The notes under the pieces are model-generated. The model made no database searches, was not told the DNA's origin, and saw only the letters and a program-made list of their open reading frames with translations. The translations under genes were made by a program, and so were the position numbers. DNA of 64,000 bases from assembly GCA_965205905.1 (NCBI GenBank), contig CBDBHZ010000012.1, forward strand, positions 1-64,000, given 5' to 3'. Shown in pieces: positions 35,734-43,970 of this stretch. Positions within the stretch are counted from its first letter, which is position 1. Every line of letters begins with the position of its first letter. The stretch comes from JAHZMA01 sp965205905. GTDB lineage: Bacteria; Pseudomonadota; Alphaproteobacteria; JABAAW01; JAHZMA01.

Positions 35734-36999
35734 TTACTCCATAATTTGTGCGGTTTCTAATACCGCATGTAATAACACATTTGCGCCTGCGCTTGCCCAA
35801 CTTTGCGTGATTTCTTCTGCCTCGTTATGCGATAAGCCACCCACGCATGGGCACATCACCATCGCGGTGGGCGCAACACGGTTAATCCAGCAAGCATCAT
35901 GCCCTGCACCAGATATAATATCGCGATAGCCATAGCCGAGACGTTCAGCGGCATTGCGAACGGCTGAGACGCAATCAGCATCAAAGGTTACAGGGTCAAA
36001 ACCGCCCACTTGTTCAAAAGTGATGGCAAGCCCCATCTCATCACATAATTGGGTTGCTTGTGTTTTCATTTGCGTTACCATATCAGCAATCACCTTCACA
36101 TCAGGCGAACGAAAATCTACCGTGAACACCACACGCCCCGGAATAACATTGATTGAGTTGGGATAGACATCAATATGCCCAACCGCCCCCACAGCATTTG
36201 GTGAGTTTTGCCAAGCAATCAAATCAACCATATCCAGAATCCGCGCCATGCCTAAACCTGCATTATAGCGCATCGGCATCGGGGTTGAGCCTGTATGACT
36301 ATCTTTGCCGATAATCTCAATCTTTGTCCAGCAAAGTCCTTGCCCATGTGTAACAACGCCAATTTCTTTGTCCTCATTTTCAAGAATAGGCCCTTGTTCA
36401 ATATGAAGCTCAAAAAACGCTTTCATTTTGCGCGCACCCACAGGCTCATCACCAATCAGATTCAGCCGTTTTAATTCATCACCAAAGCTTTTACCGCTCG
36501 CATCACGCCGTTCGTAAGCCCATTCTTGTGTATGCACCCCTGCAAACACCCCAGAGGAAATCATCATTGGCGCAAAGCGTGTGCCTTCTTCGTTCGTCCA
36601 GTTGGTAACAACAATCGGGTGGCGCGTGTTAATAGCCAAATCATTTAATGTTCTTACCAACTCTAAACCTGCTAACACACCTAGCACACCATCATATTTG
36701 CCACCCGTAGGCTGGGTATCAAGGTGGCTACCCACATAAACAGGCAAGGCATCAGGGTCGGTGCCCTCACGTCTGGCAAACATATTGCCCATACTATCCA
36801 GCCCCATTGTCAAACCCGCTTGCTCGCACCATTTTTGAAATAATTTACGCCCCTCAGCATCTTCATCAGTAAGGGTTTGGCGATTATTTCCCCCTGCAAT
36901 GCCCGGACCTATTTTTGCCATTTCCATCAAACTCTCCCATAAGCGTGGCGCATTGACACGTAACTGACGGTTTGATAATTTTTCTATATGATTTGACAT
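35734..36999 (-). CDS. hyuC: N-carbamoyl-beta-alanine amidohydrolase (M20 family)
   Basis: The 421-residue zinc-dependent hydrolase removes the carbamoyl group as CO2 and ammonia, yielding beta-alanine. M20-family metal ligands are in VGSHLDTQPTGGKYDG, NEEGTRF and SGAGHDACW, and the dimerisation-lid histidine is in KDSHTGSTP. It is the first gene of the operon leading to dihydropyrimidinase and mmsA, divergent from the RutR-like regulator. Specificity for carbamoyl-beta-alanine rather than L-carbamoyl amino acids or allantoate is inferred from the pathway context. Confidence 0.9.
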   Translation of the reverse strand: MSNHIEKLSNRQLRVNAPRLWESLMEMAKIGPGIAGGNNRQTLTDEDAEGRKLFQKWCEQAGLTMGLDSMGNMFARREGTDPDALPVYVGSHLDTQPTGGKYDGVLGVLAGLELVRTLNDLAINTRHPIVVTNWTNEEGTRFAPMMISSGVFAGVHTQEWAYERRDASGKSFGDELKRLNLIGDEPVGARKMKAFFELHIEQGPILENEDKEIGVVTHGQGLCWTKIEIIGKDSHTGSTPMPMRYNAGLGMARILDMVDLIAWQNSPNAVGAVGHIDVYPNSINVIPGRVVFTVDFRSPDVKVIADMVTQMKTQATQLCDEMGLAITFEQVGGFDPVTFDADCVSAVRNAAERLGYGYRDIISGAGHDACWINRVAPTAMVMCPCVGGLSHNEAEEITQSWASAGANVLLHAVLETAQIME

Positions 37000-37021
37000 T
37001 ACTTTACTTACCCTTTATAAT
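36993..37021 (+). promoter_or_regulatory. Full-consensus sigma-70 promoter of the regulator gene
   Basis: TTGACA, 17 bases, TATAAT: both boxes match consensus exactly. The -35 box overlaps the start codon of the divergent hyuC (36997-36999), so a repressor bound here could affect both genes. Confidence 0.75.
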
Positions 37022-37050
37022 ATGCGTTTTATTGTTATGCTATCATTCAT

Positions 37051-37728
37051 ATGCCTGTATCCACTGCCCATTCCCCTAGCCGTATCCAACTTGCGAACGA
37101 GAAGAAAATTCTTGAGGCCGCCCTTGAGATATTCTCAACCTATGGTTTTCGTGGGTCGACGCTCGACCAAATTGCCAAGCAATCTGGTCTATCCAAGCCC
37201 AATATTCTCTATTATTTTTCAGATAAAGAAGCCATTCACCAAAGGCTGATTGCTGATTTGCTTGATGTGTGGCTTGCCCCCTTGCAACAGATTGAAAGCA
37301 CTGCTTCGCCTTTAACGGCATTATGGGCTTATATTGACAAAAAGTTACAAATGTCGCGCGATATGCCCCGCGAGAGTCGGTTATTTGCCAACGAGATGCT
37401 ACAAGGTGCGCCACATGTTTCAAATATTTTGAAACATAATCTAAAACTGATGGTTGACGAGAAAGTCTTGATAATTCGCGGTTGGATTGAACAAGGCTTG
37501 CTTGCCCCGCACGACCCTTATCATTTGTTGTTTTCAATCTGGGCAACAACGCAACATTATGCTGATTTTGCGGCACAAATCCACAGTATTTTGCCAGATG
37601 CCCCTCCTGAAAAACCTGCCAAACAACCAGCAGCACAAATTGATAATGTTGCCCAAGATAAGTTGTTTTGTGATGCTGAAAATTTTTTGAAGCATCTCTA
37701 TTTATCGGCATTAACACCAAAAGCTTAA
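37051..37728 (+). CDS. TetR-family regulator, RutR-like
   Basis: The product is 225 residues. The helix-turn-helix is at about 17-65 (ILEAALEIFSTYGFRGSTLDQIA...GLSKPNILYYF). The C-terminal block MPRESRLFANEMLQGAPH is typical of RutR, the uracil/thymine-responsive regulator of pyrimidine degradation. It sits between the two pyrimidine catabolic operons, divergent from hyuC and convergent with preA, with which it shares stop-codon bases (TTAA). It probably senses uracil or thymine and controls both operons. No TTGACCA-N2-TGGTCAA RutR site was found nearby, so its operator may differ. Compared with E. coli RutR it carries a short Pro/Ala/Gln-rich insert near residue 190. Confidence 0.82.
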   Translation: MPVSTAHSPSRIQLANEKKILEAALEIFSTYGFRGSTLDQIAKQSGLSKPNILYYFSDKEAIHQRLIADLLDVWLAPLQQIESTASPLTALWAYIDKKLQMSRDMPRESRLFANEMLQGAPHVSNILKHNLKLMVDEKVLIIRGWIEQGLLAPHDPYHLLFSIWATTQHYADFAAQIHSILPDAPPEKPAKQPAAQIDNVAQDKLFCDAENFLKHLYLSALTPKA

Positions 37729-39041
37729 CTCCTTGATTCTGCGGCTTTGCTGGCAGGGTTATTCGGATGGGTTGTCCAATCCGCAAAATCGGGTGAAATC
37801 TTCAATTTGGTGCGCGGGTCAACATCACCCACTTGCATCGGCACCATCGTGATACATTCTTCAACAGGGCAAACATTCACACAAAGATTGCAACCCACAC
37901 ATTCCTCATCAATCACTTCAAATTTGCGCTCACCATTCACCATTGATGTAATGGCTTGATGCGATGTATCTTCACATGCAATATGGCAACGCCCGCATTG
38001 AATACATGAATCTTGATCAATTTTTGCCTTTGTTACATAATTAAGGTTAAGATTTTTCCAATCTGAAACATTCGGCACAGCCCGCCCGATAAGTGATTGT
38101 AAATTGGCATGACCATTTTCGTCCATCCAATTATTCAACCCATAAACCATCTCTTCCACAATCTTAAAACCATAAGTCATCGCCGCTGTGCAAACTTGCA
38201 ATGTAGAAGCACCCAACGTTAAAAACTCTGCTGCATCGCGCCATGTGGTAATGCCGCCAATGGCAGAAATCGGTAGATTAGCCGTTTCGGGGTTGCGGGC
38301 AATTTCAGCAACCATATTCAGGGCGATTGGTTTTACTGCAGGGCCACACAGCCCACCATGACTGCCTTTGCCGTCAATCATCGGTTCGGGGCAAAAATTC
38401 TTTAAATCAACCGATGTGATGGAATTGATTGTATTAATCAACGATACCGCATCTGCGCCCCCTGCATGTGCGGCACAAGCGGGCTGGCGAATATCAGTGA
38501 TATTGGGGGTGAGTTTGACGATAACGGGCATCCGCGTATGGGCTTTGCACCAACGGGCAACCATCTCGATATATTCTGGCACTTGCCCAACTGCTGAGCC
38601 CATGCCACGTTCTGACATGCCATGTGGACACCCAAAATTAAGCTCGATACCATCAGCGCCCGTTTCTTCCACCAATGGCAGAATTTCTTTCCAGCTGTTT
38701 TCATCACACGGCACCATCAGCGACACAATCATCGCATGATTTGGATAATCGCGTTTTACCTGCTTTATTTCGCGCAAATTCACAGCAAGCGGTCGGTCGG
38801 TAATCAGCTCGATATTATTCATAGAGAGTAACACGCGATTTGCTCCCCATGTTGCGCCATAACGTGGGCCATTCACATTGACGACATGTGGGTCTAACCC
38901 TAATGTTTTCCAAACCACGCCACCCCAGCCAGCATCATAAGCGCGCCGAACATTATATTCTTTATCGGTTGGTGGCGCCGAAGCAAGCCAAAAAGGATTG
39001 GGCGATTTAATGCCTAAAAAATTTGAACGAATATCTGCCAT
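37725..39041 (-). CDS. preA: NAD-dependent dihydropyrimidine dehydrogenase, PreA subunit
   Basis: The 438-residue FMN-containing catalytic subunit reduces uracil and thymine to their 5,6-dihydro forms. The N-terminal dihydroorotate-dehydrogenase-like barrel contains the conserved LNFGCPHGMSERGMG (pyrimidine-binding region with the active-site cysteine loop) and GGITTWRDAAEFL (FMN phosphate site). Two C-terminal 4Fe-4S clusters are visible: CIQCGRCHIAC (about 343-353) and CVGCNLCVNVCP (about 379-390). It follows preT with a 50-base gap. PreT/PreA separate subunits are the bacterial form of mammalian DPD. Confidence 0.95.
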   Translation of the reverse strand: MADIRSNFLGIKSPNPFWLASAPPTDKEYNVRRAYDAGWGGVVWKTLGLDPHVVNVNGPRYGATWGANRVLLSMNNIELITDRPLAVNLREIKQVKRDYPNHAMIVSLMVPCDENSWKEILPLVEETGADGIELNFGCPHGMSERGMGSAVGQVPEYIEMVARWCKAHTRMPVIVKLTPNITDIRQPACAAHAGGADAVSLINTINSITSVDLKNFCPEPMIDGKGSHGGLCGPAVKPIALNMVAEIARNPETANLPISAIGGITTWRDAAEFLTLGASTLQVCTAAMTYGFKIVEEMVYGLNNWMDENGHANLQSLIGRAVPNVSDWKNLNLNYVTKAKIDQDSCIQCGRCHIACEDTSHQAITSMVNGERKFEVIDEECVGCNLCVNVCPVEECITMVPMQVGDVDPRTKLKISPDFADWTTHPNNPASKAAESRS

Positions 39042-39091
39042 AAAACACTCCTATACACTAACCTTTATTTTCTAATATGCAAATTTTCACT

Positions 39092-40462
39092 TTAGCCCGT
39101 TATATTCGCATGGATATTTTTAGCGGCATCACGCCCCATTGCAACGGCACTCACCGTTAAATCATCACCGCCAGCGGCGCAATCGCCACCTGCCCAAATC
39201 TTATCCAGATTTGTTTTGCCATTACCGTCTATTTTAATGCGTCCTGCGTCAAAAGCAAGCCCCATCTCAGATAAATCACTGCTGATGGATTGCCCGATGG
39301 CTGCAAAAACCTGTTGCGCCTCAAGGGTGAGGGTTTCTTGGCTTGCCACCAATTTACCATCAACCGTTTGGGTATAGCGCATGGTGATGGCTTTCAGCTT
39401 GCCATCTTGTGTTTCAATTTTTTCAGGCTGTAAATTATATTTTAAGATAACCCCTTTGGCAGCCGCTAAATCTTGTTCCCATTGCGAGGCGTTCATTTTT
39501 GATTGTTCGCGCCGATAGCATAGGGTAACAGTTTCTGCCCCAAGTAATTTTGCTTGGATTGCCACATCAATGGCGGTCATGCCACCACCAATCACAACCA
39601 GATGGCGCGCCACAGGCAAAGTGGCTAAATCTTTTGCTTGCCGTATTTGTGCGATATAATCCACGGCATTTGTTGCTTCCCTGTCTAAATTATTGGCTAA
39701 ATCATTGTCTAAATCATTAGTATCGCCTAGCCCTAACCCTAAAAACACCGCATCATAATCTTTTTGCAAATCATCGAGCTGATAATCATGCCCTAATGCC
39801 GAGTCATTTTTAATCTGGATACCGCCAACCGATAGAATATAGTCAATCTCGGCTTGTGCAAAATTATCAACTGTTTTATAAGCCGCAATGCCATATTCAT
39901 TAAGCCCGCCATTTTTACTTTTGGCTTCTAATATTATTACCTGATGCCCGTTTTTGGCAAGTTCATGGGCACATGCCAAGCCCGCTGGCCCAGCACCCAC
40001 AACCGCAACTGATTTGCCCGTTGCTTGTGCCGCCTTGTAAAAATATTTTTTATCAGTGATGGCTTTATCTGTGGCGTATCGTTGCAATCTGCCAATTTCT
40101 ACGGGCTTGCTTTCGGCGGTTTCGCGCACACAAGCTTGCTCGCATAATGTTTCGGTAGGGCAGACGCGCGCGCACATGCCGCCTAATATATTCTGGTCAA
40201 AAATTGTTTTGGCCGAACCAAGCACATTATCGGTTGCAATTTGCCGAATGAACATAGGAATATCAATTTCGGTAGGGCAGGCGATTGTGCAAGGCGCATC
40301 GTAACAAAAATAACAGCGGTCTGCGGCTGCCTTCGCTTCAAATTGACTGTAGGGCGGGTGCAAGTCAGAAAAATTATCGTTGTAAGCATCGGCATCTAAT
40401 CTTCCTGCAATAACGCCATCTTGAAATTTGCAATTTGCTACTGTTTGTGGGCTTTTTGTCAT
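39092..40462 (-). CDS. preT: NAD-dependent dihydropyrimidine dehydrogenase, PreT subunit
   Basis: The 456-residue FAD/Fe-S electron-transfer subunit carries electrons from NAD(P)H to PreA. The N-terminal cysteine sets C50-x2-C53-x4-C58-x3-C62 and C97-x3-C101-x5-C107-x3-C111 match the glutamate-synthase small-subunit type Fe-S domain. A Rossmann motif GAGPAGLACAHELA (about 156-169) binds FAD, a second motif GGGMTAIDVAIQA (about 293-305) binds the nicotinamide cofactor, and the C-terminus ends IWAGGDCAAGGDDLTVSAV. AAGGAG precedes the ATG. A palindromic site lies upstream (40488-40513). Confidence 0.94.
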   Translation of the reverse strand: MTKSPQTVANCKFQDGVIAGRLDADAYNDNFSDLHPPYSQFEAKAAADRCYFCYDAPCTIACPTEIDIPMFIRQIATDNVLGSAKTIFDQNILGGMCARVCPTETLCEQACVRETAESKPVEIGRLQRYATDKAITDKKYFYKAAQATGKSVAVVGAGPAGLACAHELAKNGHQVIILEAKSKNGGLNEYGIAAYKTVDNFAQAEIDYILSVGGIQIKNDSALGHDYQLDDLQKDYDAVFLGLGLGDTNDLDNDLANNLDREATNAVDYIAQIRQAKDLATLPVARHLVVIGGGMTAIDVAIQAKLLGAETVTLCYRREQSKMNASQWEQDLAAAKGVILKYNLQPEKIETQDGKLKAITMRYTQTVDGKLVASQETLTLEAQQVFAAIGQSISSDLSEMGLAFDAGRIKIDGNGKTNLDKIWAGGDCAAGGDDLTVSAVAMGRDAAKNIHANITG

Positions 40463-40487
40463 CTGTTGCTCCTTATATTATAATCCC

Positions 40488-40513
40488 TGACTATAGGCAT
40501 CTTAACATAGTCA
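40488..40513. promoter_or_regulatory. Candidate operator upstream of preT
   Basis: TGACTAT (40488-40494) and ATAGTCA (40507-40513) form a perfect inverted repeat with a 12-base spacer, 26-51 bases before the preT start codon. It also lies in the shared upstream region of the divergent cytosine deaminase gene. It could bind the RutR-like regulator or another dimeric regulator; no second copy was seen in the window. Confidence 0.4.
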
Positions 40514-40614
40514 AATCGTTGTAAGCAAGAATTATTTTATCATTTGGTAAAAAAAATGCTTGCAATCATGTTTTTTTTAATATATCTATAAGAAATAAGC
40601 AAGGATATAAGTGA

Positions 40615-41079
40615 ATGACAGAAAAAATAACATTAAACGAGATTGATAGAAAATTCTTAGATATTGCTATCAATGAAGCAAAAGCAGGGCTTAGCGTAGG
40701 CGGCATACCGATTGGTTCATCATTACGACGGGGTGATAATCTGGTTGGCAAAGGGCATAATCAGCGCGTTCAAAAAGGCGATGCGATGACTCATGCCGAG
40801 ATTGATTGTATGCGAAATGCCGGACGCCAAAAGACTTACAAAGATACAACATTATATTCAACATTGGCACCATGCTATATGTGTTCTGGCACTGCTGTGC
40901 AGTTTGGAGTGCCGCGTATTATTGTGGGTGAAGATAAAACTTTCCCCGGCGCACTTGAATTTTTGCGTGAACATGGTATTGAAGTAATTGTAGTGAATGA
41001 TGAAACATGTATTTCTATGATGGAACAATTCATCAATGATAGTCCCGAACTGTGGAATGAGGATATCGGAGAAGATTAG
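40615..41079 (+). CDS. Cytosine deaminase, yeast Fcy1 type
   Basis: The 154-residue zinc-dependent deaminase converts cytosine to uracil and ammonia. Zinc ligands are His60 (THAEID), Cys87 and Cys90 (APCYMC), with proton-shuttle Glu62. The whole length resembles small fungal-type cytosine deaminases (GGIPIG, GKGHNQRVQKGDA, KDTTLYSTLAPC, a Trp-Glu-Asp-Ile-Gly-Glu end) rather than the large bacterial CodA. The product uracil is the substrate of the divergently encoded PreTA enzyme, which supports the assignment. Promoter boxes are weak; AGGA lies 9 bases before the ATG. It is probably the first gene of a unit with the BMP-type importer downstream. Confidence 0.88.
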   Translation: MTEKITLNEIDRKFLDIAINEAKAGLSVGGIPIGSSLRRGDNLVGKGHNQRVQKGDAMTHAEIDCMRNAGRQKTYKDTTLYSTLAPCYMCSGTAVQFGVPRIIVGEDKTFPGALEFLREHGIEVIVVNDETCISMMEQFINDSPELWNEDIGED

Positions 41080-41144
41080 GTTTCGTTGGAAGCTCATCTC
41101 ATTACACACATATATATTCATAATTTATGAAGGAGTTTAATATT

Positions 41145-42137
41145 ATGAAAATTTTAACAAAAACAATGAAGCAAAGTCTTGCCATTTTTGGTCTGGCTTG
41201 CACATTGGCTTTAAGTATGAATGTTGCCCATGCTGCGAAAGTAAAAGTGGCTGCGATTTATACTTTGCCTGTTGAACAGCAATGGATTGGACGGATTCAT
41301 CAAGCGCTCAAAGCAGCTGAAAAACGTGGCGATATTGAGTATCAATATTCTGAAAATGTTGCCAATAACGATTATGAGCGTGTGATGAGGCAATATGCCG
41401 AACAAGGCGCGCAACTGATTGTTGGTGAAGTGTTTGGTCTTGAGCGTGCTGCCCGTAAAGTTGCTGCTGCTTATCCCAAAACCGCCTTTTTGATGGGGTC
41501 TTCATTTGGTCCCAAAGGTCCGAATTTTTCAGTTTTTGATAATTGGATTCACGAACCTAGCTATCTGACTGGCATGGTTGCAGGCGCGCTTACCAAAACC
41601 AATAAAATCGGTTTGGTTGGCGGTTATGCCATTCCTGAAGTGAACCGCTTGATGCACGCTTTCATGGATGGTGCGCGTGAAGTTAATCCTAAAGTGCAAT
41701 TTACTGTTACCTTTATTGATAGCTGGTATGACCCTCCCAAAGCAAAAGAAAGCGCGTTTGCGATGATTGATGCGGGTGCGGATATTATGTATGCAGAACG
41801 TTTTGGCGTGGCTGATGCGGCTGTTGAACGCAAGATAAAAGCGATTGGTAATGTGATTGATACATCAAAAGATTATCCTAAAACGATATTATCTTCTGCG
41901 CTTTGGCATATGGAACCAACGATTGACCGTGCCATTAAAGCAGTGGCTGAAGGTAAATTTGAAGCTGCTGATTATGGGCAATATAGCTTCATGTCTTACG
42001 GTGGTGGTTCTGTTGTGGTTGATAAAAAACTAGTTCCCTCTAAAATTAGGAAACAAGTTGAAAAAAGAGAAAAAGAAATCCTTGATGGTTTGTTCCGCGT
42101 TAATGTGAACGACGCACAACCCAAATCGGGTAAATAA
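41145..42137 (+). CDS. BMP-family ABC transporter substrate-binding protein
   Basis: The 330-residue periplasmic binding protein has a classical signal peptide (about 1-30, ending AHA-AKVK). BMP/PnrA features are present: KVAAIYTLPVEQQWIGRIH, GEVFGLERAARKVAAAYPKTAF, GMVAGALTKTNKIGLVGG and FIDSWYDPPKAKESA. Family members bind purine or pyrimidine nucleosides. The neighbouring cytosine deaminase and pyrimidine catabolic genes make a pyrimidine base or nucleoside a reasonable guess. ATG 41145 is chosen because AAGGAG lies 9 bases upstream; an ATG at 41127 overlaps that ribosome site. An intercistronic hairpin follows. Confidence 0.88.
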   Translation: MKILTKTMKQSLAIFGLACTLALSMNVAHAAKVKVAAIYTLPVEQQWIGRIHQALKAAEKRGDIEYQYSENVANNDYERVMRQYAEQGAQLIVGEVFGLERAARKVAAAYPKTAFLMGSSFGPKGPNFSVFDNWIHEPSYLTGMVAGALTKTNKIGLVGGYAIPEVNRLMHAFMDGAREVNPKVQFTVTFIDSWYDPPKAKESAFAMIDAGADIMYAERFGVADAAVERKIKAIGNVIDTSKDYPKTILSSALWHMEPTIDRAIKAVAEGKFEAADYGQYSFMSYGGGSVVVDKKLVPSKIRKQVEKREKEILDGLFRVNVNDAQPKSGK

Positions 42138-42166
42138 TTTTATCAACACGATAGAATAAAAATCAA

Positions 42167-42195
42167 GCCCGTGCTTTAAGTTTAACGGCACGGGC
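42167..42195 (+). other. Intercistronic hairpin after binding-protein gene
   Basis: GCCCGTGC pairs perfectly with GCACGGGC (8 bases, 13-base loop), with no T tract. Such stems after a binding-protein gene usually protect the upstream mRNA and lower downstream expression; that role is inferred. Confidence 0.6.
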
Positions 42196-42215
42196 AAGAT
42201 TTAAGGTAAAATATA

Positions 42216-43970
42216 ATGACACAGTCCGCGATAGTTACGCCCATACTCCGCTTGCAAAATCTTTCAAAAAAATTTGGCAATAATCAAGCGAATGATGCGA
42301 TTAGCCTCGATATTTATCAGGGCAAAATCTTGGCATTATTAGGCGAGAATGGGGCGGGCAAAACCACATTGGTTAATATTTTATTCGGGCATTATTTGCC
42401 TGATAGTGGCAAAATAACAATCGCAAAAAATCTATTACCGGCATCGATGCAGGCGCAAACAGATACAGATAGTGATATGCTATCATTGCCATTAGGCAAC
42501 CCGCAAACTGCGATTAAAGCAGGCATTGGTATGGTGCATCAGCATTTTACGCTGGCAGAAAATCTTAATGCACTTGATAATATTATGCTGGGCGCAGAAC
42601 CTCTCTTTCGCTGGAAGCGCAATATTTCTGAAACGCGCACAAAGTTAGAAACATTAATGCAGCAGACAGGGCTTCACGTGCCATTAGATGAAAAAGCATC
42701 GCATCTATCGGTTGGCGAACGGCAACGTGTTGAAATCTTAAAAGCCTTATTTGCAGATGCAAAAATTTTAGTATTAGACGAGCCGACCGCAGTGTTAACC
42801 CCGCAAGAGGCAACAAGTCTGTTTGAAAATCTTCGCACCTTAACAAAAAAAGGGCTTTCAATTATTTTCATTTCTCATAAATTGCATGAGGTTATCGCAT
42901 TTTCTGACCATATCGCCATTTTAAGGAATGGTAAAAAAGTATCGGAAATGCAAACGTCGGATGCTGATGAAAAGAAAATCACCTATGCGATGGTTGGTAG
43001 AACTGCTTCTAAAACTGTCTTCAAATCTGATAAAAAACAGGCGAAAACCCGCACACGCCACGATATAAGATGCCAGTTTGATAAGGTTTGCATGAAAGGC
43101 AATAGCCAACGTGCCAGCTTGAAACAAGTTTCTTTTGACCTGTATGACCATGAGATTCTAGGCATTGCAGGGGTTTCAGGTAATGGGCAGAAACTGATTG
43201 CCGACTGCCTTTCGGGATTGCGCGCACCACAATCGGGCACGATTCAGCTCAATGGCTCAGCAGTCAAAAACTATAATCCTGCATCTATGATTAAAGCAGG
43301 AGTGGGGCGTATCCCCGAAGATAGGCATCATATGGGTGTGATTGGCAATATGAATTTTGCTGAAAATCTTGTGATTGAACGGCTTGATAGTCCAGAATTT
43401 CAACGATATGGCTTTTTGAAAAGCCGTGCAATTCAAACCCATGCCGAACAGCTTCGTGAAAAATATGATGTGCGCGGGGTTAGTAAAAATAGTTTGGTGC
43501 GGTTGCTTTCTGGTGGCAATATGCAAAAACTTATTCTGGCGCGTATTTTTCAAAATAACCCAAAGATTATTTTAGCCAACCAACCAACACGTGGCTTAGA
43601 TGTAAAAGCGGCAGGTGATGTGTATCAAAAACTGCTTGATGCCCGTAATGAAGGCAATTCTGTTATTTTAATATCAGAGGATTTAGATGAAATTCTAACG
43701 ATAGCCGACCGCATCATGGTGATACAAAATGGGCAGTTAAAGCTGGCAGAAAAGCGCACCCGTGCGATGATTGGGCTGATGATGGCAGGGGATACCCCAC
43801 CACAAGAAGCGGTTAAGGCGGACTCATTGCCAAAAGAAATTAAAAAAGCGATAGTTAAAAAACCCGCAACCAAAAAAACTGAAACCAAAAAACCAACAAC
43901 CAAGAAAGCGGCAGTTAAAAAAACACCGACTAAAAAGACATCAGCCAAGAAAGTTAAGGGGCAAGCATGA
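42216..43970 (+). CDS. Nucleoside-type ABC importer ATPase with Lys/Ala-rich tail
   Basis: The product is 584 residues with two fused ATP-binding domains, as in sugar/nucleoside importers (NupO/YufO, RbsA type). Domain 1 has Walker A GENGAGKTT, signature LSVGERQRVEIL and Walker B ILVLDEPTAVLT. Domain 2 has a degenerate P-loop GVSGNGQKL, signature LSGGNMQKLILAR and PTRGLDVKAA. From about residue 537 to the end it carries a Lys/Ala/Thr/Pro-rich, histone-H1-like tail of nearly 50 residues, which is unusual for an ABC ATPase. It precedes the two permease genes with a 4-base ATGA overlap. Confidence 0.92.
   Translation: MTQSAIVTPILRLQNLSKKFGNNQANDAISLDIYQGKILALLGENGAGKTTLVNILFGHYLPDSGKITIAKNLLPASMQAQTDTDSDMLSLPLGNPQTAIKAGIGMVHQHFTLAENLNALDNIMLGAEPLFRWKRNISETRTKLETLMQQTGLHVPLDEKASHLSVGERQRVEILKALFADAKILVLDEPTAVLTPQEATSLFENLRTLTKKGLSIIFISHKLHEVIAFSDHIAILRNGKKVSEMQTSDADEKKITYAMVGRTASKTVFKSDKKQAKTRTRHDIRCQFDKVCMKGNSQRASLKQVSFDLYDHEILGIAGVSGNGQKLIADCLSGLRAPQSGTIQLNGSAVKNYNPASMIKAGVGRIPEDRHHMGVIGNMNFAENLVIERLDSPEFQRYGFLKSRAIQTHAEQLREKYDVRGVSKNSLVRLLSGGNMQKLILARIFQNNPKIILANQPTRGLDVKAAGDVYQKLLDARNEGNSVILISEDLDEILTIADRIMVIQNGQLKLAEKRTRAMIGLMMAGDTPPQEAVKADSLPKEIKKAIVKKPATKKTETKKPTTKKAAVKKTPTKKTSAKKVKGQA

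Noticed and set aside
34268..35800. A 510-residue dihydropyrimidinase starting at 35800
   Set aside because: The extra 24 codons overlap the hyuC coding end, have no ribosome site and do not resemble the family N-terminus.
37000..37050. A classical RutR operator (TTGACCA-N2-TGGTCAA) in the hyuC-regulator gap
   Set aside because: The only match is TTGACA, which is better explained as a -35 box; no palindromic partner is present.
37076..37786. A 236-codon open frame antisense to the RutR-like regulator
   Set aside because: It covers a clear TetR-family gene on the other strand, has no recognisable domain and no ribosome site.
40477..40482. TATAAT upstream of preT as its -10 box
   Set aside because: A transcript from it would start within the AAGGAG ribosome site, so it is unlikely to be the working promoter of preT.
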